Positions 1 through 5,549 are shown, counted from the stretch's first letter. The stretch is 5,643 nt of DNA from an uncultured Acidobacteriota bacterium (GCA_903932385.1 CAIZGA010000345.1:1-5643); one strand, 5' to 3'. Made by a program: numbers and translations. The notes: generated by a model from the letters alone, not told the origin.

Positions 1-25
1 GCGCTTGCGGCGGCGGGCGGAGTGA
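1..25 (+). CDS. eutB: C-terminal tail of ethanolamine ammonia-lyase large subunit (partial)
   Basis: Only the last codons are inside the window. Read from base 2, the sequence gives RLRRRAE followed by a TGA stop at 23-25. From memory, EutB proteins end with a motif like GRLTKRAGD, which this resembles, and the next gene is eutC, the partner normally encoded directly downstream of eutB. The stop lies 9 bases before the eutC start, as expected for a translationally linked operon. EutB carries the catalytic barrel of the adenosylcobalamin-dependent lyase that splits ethanolamine into acetaldehyde and ammonia. A competing reading in frame 1 (ALAAAGGVKALHE, stop 40-42, overlapping eutC by 8 bases) is also G/C-rich at third positions and cannot be excluded from so few codons. 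Confidence 0.5.
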
Positions 26-34
26 AGGCGCTGC

Positions 35-784
35 ATGAGTGACGAGAATGGATTGACGTTGCGAACAATGTTGCGTACGGCGACTCCGGCGCGTGTGGCG
101 ATGGAGCGGGCGGGCGATGGAGTGAGCACGCGCGAGTGGCTCGACTTCAAACTGGCGCATGCCATGGCACGCGATGCGGTTCATGCCGAGTTGCAGACGG
201 CCCCGCTGGTGGCGGAGTTACGCGCGATGGATTTGGATTGCGTGGCCTTGACGACGCAGGCGGCGGACCGCGGGACGTATCTGCGGCGGCCGGAGCTGGG
301 GCGGTTGCTGAGTGCGGAGTCTGCCGAGTTGCTCAGGAAAAAATCACAGGGCGAGATTGCGATTGTTGTCGCCGATGGTCTGAGTGCGCTGGCGGTGGAG
401 CGGCACGCGGCGGCGTTGTTGCGCGAGTTGCTGCCGCTGCTGGATGGAGAAAAGATGGCGCCGGTGTGTGTGGTGCGGCAGGGGCGCGTGGCCGTGGGCG
501 ATGCGATTGGCGCGGCGCTGGGGGCGAGGATTTCTGTAGTGTTGATTGGCGAGCGGCCCGGCCTGAGTGCGCCGGACTCGCTGGGCGCGTACCTGACGTG
601 GATGCCGCGCGCGGGGCGGACGGATGCCGAGCGGAATTGCATCAGCAACATTCGCGCAGAGGGTTTGAGTTATGCCGATGCCGCGGCGCGGATTGCGTGG
701 TATTTGAAGGCTGCGATGCGGCTGCAATTGACGGGTGTGGATTTGAAGGAAGGCAGCGCCCTGCTGCCGAGTGAAAACGTCTAG
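35..784 (+). CDS. eutC: Ethanolamine ammonia-lyase small subunit (light chain)
   Basis: A 249-residue EutC protein. With EutB it forms the adenosylcobalamin-dependent ammonia-lyase that converts ethanolamine to acetaldehyde and ammonia; the small subunit helps build the cobalamin-binding site. Family landmarks in order: TPARVAMERAGDGVSTREW (17-35), the helix around AHAMARDAVH (41-50), DRGTYLRRPELGR (78-90), VVADGLSA (111-118), GERPGLSAPDSLGAYLTW (172-189) and RNCISNIRAEG (200-210), where relatives usually have RPEG. It is shorter than the E. coli protein (about 295 residues), mainly because the variable N-terminus is short, which is common outside enterobacteria. The start at 35 is the first ATG, with AAGG at 25-28, 6 bases upstream, as a plausible ribosome site. 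It follows a probable eutB tail. The TAG stop overlaps the stop of the convergent dehydrogenase and no terminator hairpin follows. No N-terminal microcompartment-targeting helix is obvious. Confidence 0.95.
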   Translation: MSDENGLTLRTMLRTATPARVAMERAGDGVSTREWLDFKLAHAMARDAVHAELQTAPLVAELRAMDLDCVALTTQAADRGTYLRRPELGRLLSAESAELLRKKSQGEIAIVVADGLSALAVERHAAALLRELLPLLDGEKMAPVCVVRQGRVAVGDAIGAALGARISVVLIGERPGLSAPDSLGAYLTWMPRAGRTDAERNCISNIRAEGLSYADAAARIAWYLKAAMRLQLTGVDLKEGSALLPSENV

Positions 785-2157
785 CCGACTACGACAGATT
801 TGATATTCATGAACTCGCGCATGCCGACTGCGGAAAGTTCGCGGCCGTAGCCGGAGCGTTTGACGCCGCCGAAGGGCATGCGTGGGTCGCTGGAGACCAT
901 CGCGTTGACGGCCACAGTGCCGCACTCGAGTTGCTCGATGCATTGCGTCTGCTCGTCTGGGTCGCGGGTGAAGACGGCGGCGCCGAGGCCAAAGCCGGTG
1001 GCGTTGGCGAGTTCAATGGCGTGGTCGAGCGAGTCTATGCGATGGAGCAGGGCGACGGGGCCGAAGAATTCCTCGGCGAAGACGGGGTCTTTGTGCGCAT
1101 CGTTTTCCGTGGGGACGGAGAGGACGGTGGGCTCGTAAAAATTTCCGACGCCGACCAGGCGCTGTCCGCCGGTGAGAATTTTTGCGCCTGCGGTGACGGC
1201 GCGCGCGACCTGCGACTCCAGCGTGGAGAGAACTTCGGGCGTGGCCAGCGGGCCGATGTCGGTCGAGTCGCGCATGGGGTCGCCGACTTCGAGCGCTTCC
1301 ATGCCGGCGATGAAATTTTCGGTGAAGTCCATGTAGATGTCGTCGTGGATGTAGAAGCGTTTGGCGGCGATGCAGGACTGGCCGTTGTTGATGCTGCGCG
1401 AGGCGATGGCGGTCTTGACGGCGGATTCGAGATTGGCCGAAGGCATGACGATGAAGGGGTCGCTGCCGCCGAGTTCGAGCACGGTTTTTTTGATGAGGTA
1501 GCCGGCCTGCGCGGCGACGGCACGACCGGCGTTTTCGCTGCCGGTGAGCGAGACGGCGGCGATGCGCGGATCGCCGAGGACCTGCTCAACCTGCGAGGAG
1601 GCGATGAGGAAGGTCTGAAAAACTCCGCGGGGAAAACCGGCGCGGCGGATGACGGACTCCAGTTCCAGCGCGCACTGCGGCACGTTGGAGGCATGCTTGA
1701 GCACGGCGCCATTGCCGGCCATGAGTGCGGGCGCGGCAAAACGGATGACCTGCCAGAAGGGAAAATTCCACGGCATGACGGCGAGAACCACGCCGAGCGG
1801 TTCATAGCGAACGTAGCTGCGGCGGGCGTCGGTGCGGATGTTTTCTTCGGCGATGATGCGTGCGGCGTTTTCCGCGTAGAAGCGGCAGGTGAGCGCGCAC
1901 TTGGAAACTTCATCGCGGGCGGCACGGAGCGGCTTGCCCATCTCAAGAGCGATGAGCGCGGCGAAGTCGTCGGCCTCCTGCTCGAGGATGCCGGCGAGTT
2001 TGCGCATCCACATGACGCGCAACTGCATGGGGGTGGAGCGGTACTCGCGCCAGGCGCGGTGGCTCAGGGCGATGCGCGACTCGGCGGCCGCGTTGGAGAG
2101 CGCGTCGAACTCGCGAAGGACTTCGCCGGTGGCGGGATTGATGGACTGGATGGCCAT
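781..2157 (-). CDS. NAD(P)-dependent aldehyde dehydrogenase, succinate-semialdehyde dehydrogenase (Sad/YneI) type
   Basis: A full-length 458-residue cytoplasmic aldehyde dehydrogenase, close in length to E. coli Sad/YneI (about 460). It would oxidise an aldehyde to its acid using NAD(P)+. Visible family elements: MPWNFPFWQV (128-137) with oxyanion-hole Asn131; KHASNVP (154-160) with cofactor-binding Lys154; SLTGS (203-207); LELGGSDPF (227-235) with general-base Glu228; NNGQSC (257-262) with nucleophile Cys262; EEFFGPV (362-368); and MPFGGVKRSGYGREL (427-441). The KHA variant after the cofactor lysine and the RSGYGREL ending favour the Sad/YneI class (succinate semialdehyde to succinate) over acetaldehyde or betaine aldehyde enzymes; this is a family inference, not proof of substrate. 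The first in-frame ATG is used. No clear Shine-Dalgarno sequence precedes it, but TAGAAT sits 13 bases upstream, so the leader may be very short. It converges on eutC, the acetaldehyde-forming enzyme, with overlapping stops. Confidence 0.93.
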   Translation of the reverse strand: MAIQSINPATGEVLREFDALSNAAAESRIALSHRAWREYRSTPMQLRVMWMRKLAGILEQEADDFAALIALEMGKPLRAARDEVSKCALTCRFYAENAARIIAEENIRTDARRSYVRYEPLGVVLAVMPWNFPFWQVIRFAAPALMAGNGAVLKHASNVPQCALELESVIRRAGFPRGVFQTFLIASSQVEQVLGDPRIAAVSLTGSENAGRAVAAQAGYLIKKTVLELGGSDPFIVMPSANLESAVKTAIASRSINNGQSCIAAKRFYIHDDIYMDFTENFIAGMEALEVGDPMRDSTDIGPLATPEVLSTLESQVARAVTAGAKILTGGQRLVGVGNFYEPTVLSVPTENDAHKDPVFAEEFFGPVALLHRIDSLDHAIELANATGFGLGAAVFTRDPDEQTQCIEQLECGTVAVNAMVSSDPRMPFGGVKRSGYGRELSAVGMREFMNIKSVVVG

Positions 2158-2170
2158 GACGCTGGTTTTG

Positions 2171-2176
2171 ATTCTA
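2171..2176 (-). promoter_or_regulatory. Candidate -10 box for the aldehyde dehydrogenase
   Basis: On the minus strand this reads TAGAAT (5 of 6 to TATAAT) and ends 13 bases before the ATG at 2157. There is no good -35 at 17 bases (CATCGC), so a promoter here would need an activator or another sigma factor. Transcription would begin only about 7 bases from the start codon, in line with the missing ribosome binding site. Tentative. Confidence 0.25.
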
Positions 2177-2203
2177 GACCATTGCGAAATCAGGCGATGC
2201 CCA

Positions 2204-2217
2204 TCTGCAAGTGCAGA
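2204..2217. promoter_or_regulatory. Perfect inverted repeat TCTGCA-AG-TGCAGA upstream of the aldehyde dehydrogenase
   Basis: Two 6-base arms separated by 2 bases make a near-palindrome of 14 bases in the 84-base gap between the small secreted protein gene and the dehydrogenase. The 2-base loop and the absence of a T-run on either strand argue against a terminator; a dimeric regulator's operator is more likely. Its centre is about 46 bases upstream of the transcription start implied by the candidate -10 box, a position typical of activator sites. A second inverted pair surrounds it: CTGGTTT (2162-2168) and AAACCAG (2217-2223). Confidence 0.35.
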
Positions 2218-2241
2218 AACCAGTGACGAAGTGGCAGGACA

Positions 2242-2613
2242 TTATTTATTTCGGGTGAGGGTGAATTCTCTGCCGGGGAAGTCGGGATTGTTGGACTTGC
2301 TGGTGAGCTTGATGGTGTCTCCGGTGATGGTGCCGCTGTGGGTGATGGTCATCTCATTGAAGGAGACGGTGAAGGAAATTTTGTCGCCATCCACAGTGCC
2401 GTTGGAGATTTCGATGGGGTCGCCCTGACCGCCGGTGACGGTGCCGGTGAGTTTGGTGCCGTCCTGCTTGAAGGTGAAGGTGATGCTGAAGTCGCCGTTG
2501 CCGCCGGTCATGGTGCCGGTCCATGTGCCGGTGACGTCGGCCGCGTGGGCGGGCAGGCAGGTGAAGGCCAGCAGTAACGCGGCGCAGAGGGAGAGCAGGT
2601 GTTTGAGCTTCAT
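2242..2613 (-). CDS. Small secreted beta-rich protein of unknown function
   Basis: A 123-residue protein with a classical signal peptide: Lys2 and Lys4, a hydrophobic core at about 6-20, and PAHA before a likely cleavage at Ala24/Ala25. The mature part, about 99 residues, consists of alternating polar/hydrophobic strands with recurring G-T-x-x-G turns: TGTWTGTMTGG (28-38), LTGTVTGG (55-62), NGTVDGD (71-77) and SGTITGD (93-99). This suggests a small antiparallel beta-sheet or barrel in the periplasm or outside the cell. I have an impression of similar short secreted proteins in Acidobacteriota, but no function is known to me and none is assigned. The frame stays open to an ATG at 2697, but the start at 2613 places the signal peptide at the N-terminus and has AGGA (2621-2624 on the complement) 7 bases upstream, so it is preferred. 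It lies 84 bases upstream of the dehydrogenase on the same strand, with no terminator between. Confidence 0.8.
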   Translation of the reverse strand: MKLKHLLSLCAALLLAFTCLPAHAADVTGTWTGTMTGGNGDFSITFTFKQDGTKLTGTVTGGQGDPIEISNGTVDGDKISFTVSFNEMTITHSGTITGDTIKLTSKSNNPDFPGREFTLTRNK

Positions 2614-2661
2614 GGCGGTTTCCTCACAGGGTTCGTTCTGGCAGCGTCGTACAGGAACCAA

Positions 2662-2692
2662 ATCATACTCGATGCGGAAGAGGGATTTCCAA
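2662..2692 (-). promoter_or_regulatory. Candidate promoter for the small secreted protein gene
   Basis: On the minus strand TATGAT (2662-2667, 5 of 6 to the -10 consensus) follows TTGGAA (2687-2692, 4 of 6 to TTGACA) after a 19-base spacer, which is longer than ideal. It would give a leader of about 40 bases containing the AGGA ribosome site of the start at 2613. It also places the transcription start downstream of the alternative ATG at 2697, supporting the shorter protein. Prediction only. Confidence 0.35.
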
Positions 2693-2707
2693 TTCATTCG
2701 TATTGGA
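2688..2707. repeat. Inverted repeat TCCAAT-N8-ATTGGA in the divergent intergenic region
   Basis: Six-base perfect arms at 2688-2693 and 2702-2707 separated by 8 bases, lying between the secreted protein gene (minus) and hom (plus). The left arm overlaps the candidate -35 of the minus-strand promoter. The right arm overlaps a weak -35-like TTGGAG (2703-2708), 15 bases before TAATAT (2724-2729) on the plus strand. It could be an operator shared by both genes, or simply the result of two -35-like elements facing each other. Confidence 0.3.
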
Positions 2708-2774
2708 GACGCGGGGTGGGCGGTAATATGGTTGGTGACGTTTGAAGATTTGCTGGGCCGGAAAGGCGTGAGCG

Positions 2775-4139
2775 ATGCTGAAGAAGATGGTGCGTAAAGT
2801 GACGAAGGTGGCGAAACCGGTGGAAGCAGCGATGGTTGCGGATGCGCATGACTCCATGAAAAAGATTGCGCTGCTGGGCCTGGGCACGGTGGGCACGGGC
2901 GTGGTGGAGTTGCTGGCGCTGCGCAAATTGCACGGCGTGGCGGTGACGCACATCTACAACCGCAACGTGGAGCAGAAGCGCGCGGCGTGGCTGGCGAAGC
3001 ACGCGCAGAAGCCGGCGCACAAGCTGATTGAAAACGCGGCGTGGACCGAGAGCATCGACGAAATTCTGGCGAGCGATGTGGACATCATCGTGGAGCTGGT
3101 GGGTGGTGTGACACCGGCGGGCGACTGGGTGCGCGGCGCACTGGCGCGCGGCAAAAGCGTGGTGACGGCGAACAAGCAGTTGATTGCGTATGCTGGCACA
3201 GAACTGCTGAAGCTGGCGGCGAAGCGAAATGCTCATCTGCTGTACGGGGCGGCGGTGGGCGGCGGTGTGCCGGTGATTCCGGGCGCGCTGCAGGGACTGG
3301 GCGGCGATTCGCTGACGCAGGTGAGCGGCATTCTGAACGGGACCTGCAATTTTATTCTGAGCAAGATGGAAGCGGGCGCGGACTTTGCCGAAGTGCTGGC
3401 CGAGGCGCAGGCGCTGGGTTATGCCGAGGCGGACCCCTCTGCCGATGTGGACGGCTATGATGCGCGCGCCAAGCTGGTGATTCTGGCGCGGGTGGCGCTG
3501 CGCAGCGAGATTGATGTGGAGGCCGTGGAGACCGAGAGCATCCGGCGGATTGCGGCGATTGATTTTTCCTACACGCGCGAGATGGGCTGCACGATTCGGC
3601 AGATCTCCCGCGCGCAGGTGGATGGAAGGTTTGTCCGCGCGCGAGTGGCGCCGATGGTGGTGCCGAAGTCGCTGGCGATTGCGGGCAGCCACGGCACGCT
3701 GAACACAGTGGTGACGCACGGCGCATTTGGCGGCGATGTGGTTTTCAGCGGGCATGGCGCGGGCGCGCATCCGACGGCGGTTGCGGTGGTTTCAGATTTG
3801 CTGGCGGTGGTGCAGGGTTCGGCGCAGGTGGCGCAGCCGGTACGCAAGCGCGAGGTGACGGGCGAAGTTACTGCCCCGCATTATCTGCGCTTCATCGTGC
3901 GCGACAAGCCGGGCATTGTGAGCGGCATTGCCGGGGCGCTGGCGCGGAATGGAATTAATCTCGACACGATTTTGCAGCATACGGGATTCAGCAAAGACCG
4001 GCTGCCGTTTATTGCGACGGTGGAACCGTGCCTGAACACCACGCTGCGCAAGGCGCTGAAGAGCATCAGCCGGATGGACTGCATGTTGGAGCCGCCGCTG
4101 TGCCTGCAGATTCTGACGGCGGAAGATAAAAGCGTTTAA
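2775..4139 (+). CDS. hom: Homoserine dehydrogenase with C-terminal ACT domain
   Basis: Catalyses NAD(P)H-dependent reduction of aspartate semialdehyde to homoserine, the branch step to threonine and methionine. From the 454-residue start: Rossmann motif IALLGLGTVGTG (31-42), VELVGG (106-111), TANK (131-134) with catalytic-site Lys134, GILNGTCNFILSKM (185-198), and AEADPSADVDGYDARAKL (217-234), in which Glu218, Asp224, Asp229 and Lys233 keep the spacing of yeast Glu208, Asp214, Asp219 and Lys223. An ACT domain (about 367-452, HYLRFIVRDKPGIVSGIAGAL) suggests end-product feedback, probably by threonine. Oddity: YGAAVGGGVPVI (157-168) has Gly where most relatives have Glu (YEA.VAGG.PI). Start: ATG 2775 has GAAAGG 8 bases upstream but adds a basic 27-residue extension; ATGs at 2832 and 2856 (MKKIALLG, a typical family start) are possible. 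It is monocistronic here, without thrB or thrC. Confidence 0.95.
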   Translation: MLKKMVRKVTKVAKPVEAAMVADAHDSMKKIALLGLGTVGTGVVELLALRKLHGVAVTHIYNRNVEQKRAAWLAKHAQKPAHKLIENAAWTESIDEILASDVDIIVELVGGVTPAGDWVRGALARGKSVVTANKQLIAYAGTELLKLAAKRNAHLLYGAAVGGGVPVIPGALQGLGGDSLTQVSGILNGTCNFILSKMEAGADFAEVLAEAQALGYAEADPSADVDGYDARAKLVILARVALRSEIDVEAVETESIRRIAAIDFSYTREMGCTIRQISRAQVDGRFVRARVAPMVVPKSLAIAGSHGTLNTVVTHGAFGGDVVFSGHGAGAHPTAVAVVSDLLAVVQGSAQVAQPVRKREVTGEVTAPHYLRFIVRDKPGIVSGIAGALARNGINLDTILQHTGFSKDRLPFIATVEPCLNTTLRKALKSISRMDCMLEPPLCLQILTAEDKSV

Positions 4140-4158
4140 GGCGGCAACAATATAGTTA

Positions 4159-4174
4159 CGACAAATGTCTGTCG
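4159..4174. promoter_or_regulatory. Operator-like GACA/TGTC repeat upstream of the amidohydrolase
   Basis: CGACA (4159-4163) and TGTCG (4170-4174) form a 5-base inverted repeat; inside it GACA (4160-4163) and TGTC (4166-4169) form another with a 2-base centre. The site abuts the -35 position of the amidohydrolase promoter, where a repressor would block polymerase. ACGACA/TGTCGT-type half-sites recall operators of BlaI/MecI/CopY repressors, but the right half is imperfect and no such regulator is in the window, so the family link is speculative. Confidence 0.35.
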
Positions 4175-4201
4175 ATTAGCGGGTTGTTGTGTGGCTATAA
4201 T
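4172..4201 (+). promoter_or_regulatory. Promoter of the amidohydrolase gene with consensus -10 box
   Basis: TATAAT at 4196-4201 matches the sigma-70 -10 consensus exactly. A poor -35 (TCGATT, 4172-4177, 3 of 6) lies 18 bases upstream. The expected transcription start, about 7 bases after the box, falls near 4208, within a few bases of the ATG at 4211, so the mRNA would be leaderless or nearly so. No Shine-Dalgarno sequence precedes the ATG, which fits. Confidence 0.6.
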
Positions 4202-4210
4202 CCCAGCATT

Positions 4211-5479
4211 ATGAAACGTAACTTTCCCACGCTGCTGCTTGCAGCCGTCGCCCTACTTTTACCCATCCGCCTGTGCGCGCAGACGCCGCAATATGATTTG
4301 GTGCTGCGCAACGGGCACGTAATTGACCCGAAGAACAACGTGGACGGCAACTTCGACGTTGCCATTCTTGGCGGGAAGATTGCTGCGATTGCGCCGACGA
4401 TACCGGCGAGCGCGGCGAAAAAATCCGTCGACATCAGCGGGCTGTATCTGACGCCCGGGCTGGTCGATATCCACGTGCATGTTTTTATCGGGCTGCGGCA
4501 CAACGCGTGGGGCAATGGCGACCTGGCGTTGCCGCCGGATGCGATTGCGATACCGAACGGTGTGACCACGGAAGTGGATGCGGGCTCGTCGGGATGGCGC
4601 GATTTCCCGGAGTTTCGTCACCGTGTGATTCACAATGCGCGGACGCGGGTGCTGGCGTTCATCAACATTGTCGGCTCCGGCATGGTGAACAGTGACGACG
4701 TGGCCGAGCAGAACGAACACGACATGGACGTGGACGCGCTGACGAAGATGGTGGAGCAGAACAAGGACATCATTGTCGGCATCAAGACGGCGCACTGGGA
4801 GCAGCCGAATTTTATTTCTGTGAAGAAAGCGGTGGAGGCGGGCAATCGCAACCACTTGCCGGTGATGGTGGACTTCGGCTGGTTCAACAACAAGTCGTAC
4901 GAGGAAATGGTCTCGACGATTCTGCGGCCGGGCGACATCAGCACGCACGTCTTCCGCATGCCGGCGCCGCTGCTGGGGGCCGATGGCAAGCCTGCGCCGT
5001 TTATGGTGGAGGCACGCAAGCGCGGCGTGAAATTTGATGTGGGCCACGGCGGCGGATCGTTCACTTTCAAACTGGCCTCGCCGATGATTGAGAACGGATT
5101 TTATCCCGACTCGATTTCAACCGACGCGCACATTGATTCGGTGACGGGCGTGATGATGAACCTGCCGAATGTGATGAGCAAGATTCTGGCGCTGGGCGTG
5201 CCGCTGAAGGAAGTGATTCGCGAATCGACGACGAACGCCGCGACCGAGGTTGGGCATCCGGAGCTGGGGCAGATTGCGGTGGGCTCGGTGGCGGACATTG
5301 CGGTGCTGCGCGTTGCGGAAGGCCACTTCGGCTATGCGGATTTGGCGGGCGGCAGGGTGGACGGCAGCGAACGCATCACGCCGGAGATGACGATACGCGC
5401 GGGCAAGGTGGAGTTTGATTTGAATGCGCGCACGGCGGTTCCGTGGAAGGGCGCGAATTTGAAATATGCTGTGCGGTGA
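4211..5479 (+). CDS. Exported metal-dependent amidohydrolase/deacetylase (COG3964-like)
   Basis: A 422-residue amidohydrolase-superfamily enzyme with a signal peptide (basic MKR, hydrophobic core about 7-18, likely cleavage after Ala23), so it acts in the periplasm or outside. The N-terminal small beta domain (YDLVLRNGHVIDP, 28-40) leads into a TIM barrel: His88 and His90 (DIHVH), Lys192 (GIKTA; the probable carboxylated bridging lysine), Asp221 (PVMVDFG), His246 (DISTHVF), His279 (FDVGHGGG) and Asp305 (DSISTDAH). The C-terminal AVGSVADIAVLRV (356-368) returns to the beta domain. Characterised relatives of this type (EF_0837/Atu3266-like) hydrolyse amide or ester bonds of small acylated substrates; the substrate here is unknown. 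At the strand-5 position, where a His ligand is usual, this protein has Asp221. A TTG at 4184 would add 9 residues before the signal peptide and overlap the promoter, so ATG 4211 is preferred. It lies 71 bases after hom with its own promoter, and a hairpin terminator follows. Confidence 0.9.
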   Translation: MKRNFPTLLLAAVALLLPIRLCAQTPQYDLVLRNGHVIDPKNNVDGNFDVAILGGKIAAIAPTIPASAAKKSVDISGLYLTPGLVDIHVHVFIGLRHNAWGNGDLALPPDAIAIPNGVTTEVDAGSSGWRDFPEFRHRVIHNARTRVLAFINIVGSGMVNSDDVAEQNEHDMDVDALTKMVEQNKDIIVGIKTAHWEQPNFISVKKAVEAGNRNHLPVMVDFGWFNNKSYEEMVSTILRPGDISTHVFRMPAPLLGADGKPAPFMVEARKRGVKFDVGHGGGSFTFKLASPMIENGFYPDSISTDAHIDSVTGVMMNLPNVMSKILALGVPLKEVIRESTTNAATEVGHPELGQIAVGSVADIAVLRVAEGHFGYADLAGGRVDGSERITPEMTIRAGKVEFDLNARTAVPWKGANLKYAVR

Positions 5480-5502
5480 GTGATTTGTGTTTGCAGAAAA
5501 TA

Positions 5503-5529
5503 AAAAGCCCCGCGCGAAGCGGGGCTTTT
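5503..5529. terminator. Bidirectional rho-independent terminator
   Basis: A 7-base G/C stem, GCCCCGC (5507-5513) with GCGGGGC (5519-5525), around the 5-base loop GCGAA. It is flanked by AAAA before and TTTT after, so the stem can extend to 11 pairs. On the plus strand it ends the amidohydrolase transcript 24 bases after the stop. On the minus strand the hairpin is followed by TTTTTATTTT and would end the incoming minus-strand gene whose stop is at 5550. Confidence 0.93.
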
Positions 5530-5549
5530 GTTTTGCAGCTTGGTAAAAA

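Noticed and set aside
136..774. Plus-strand frame (212 codons) inside eutC
   Set aside because: It is a Cys/Gly/Arg-rich out-of-frame reading of eutC; eutC itself shows conserved family motifs.
931..2226. Long plus-strand open frame (431 codons) antisense to the aldehyde dehydrogenase
   Set aside because: It is the mirror of a strongly GC3-biased gene; the translation is Gly/Asp/Ala/Val-rich without any domain, while the minus strand encodes a complete dehydrogenase with all catalytic motifs.
2435..2600. Short direct repeats of GGTGCCGGT/GGTGACGGT type
   Set aside because: They are the coding consequence of the repeated Gly-Thr turns in the secreted protein (read on the complement), not a separate DNA repeat array.
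2614..2697. N-terminal extension of the small secreted protein to the ATG at 2697
   Set aside because: The extra 28 residues would bury the signal peptide internally, and the candidate promoter starts transcription downstream of that ATG; ATG 2613 has AGGA at good spacing.
2694..3770. Long minus-strand open frame (358 codons) antisense to hom
   Set aside because: The translation is Arg/His/Gln/Ala-rich with low complexity, typical of an antisense shadow; hom on the other strand has intact catalytic residues.
4184..4210. TTG start for the amidohydrolase at 4184
   Set aside because: The added 9 codons run through the consensus TATAAT box and would displace the signal peptide; the ATG at 4211 gives a normal exported N-terminus.
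4140..4210. Terminator between hom and the amidohydrolase
   Set aside because: The CGACA/TGTCG repeat is short and has no T-run, so it was treated as a possible operator instead.
4259..5047. Minus-strand open frame (262 codons) antisense to the amidohydrolase
   Set aside because: It is Arg/His/Val-rich without domains and opposite a clear enzyme gene; a shadow.
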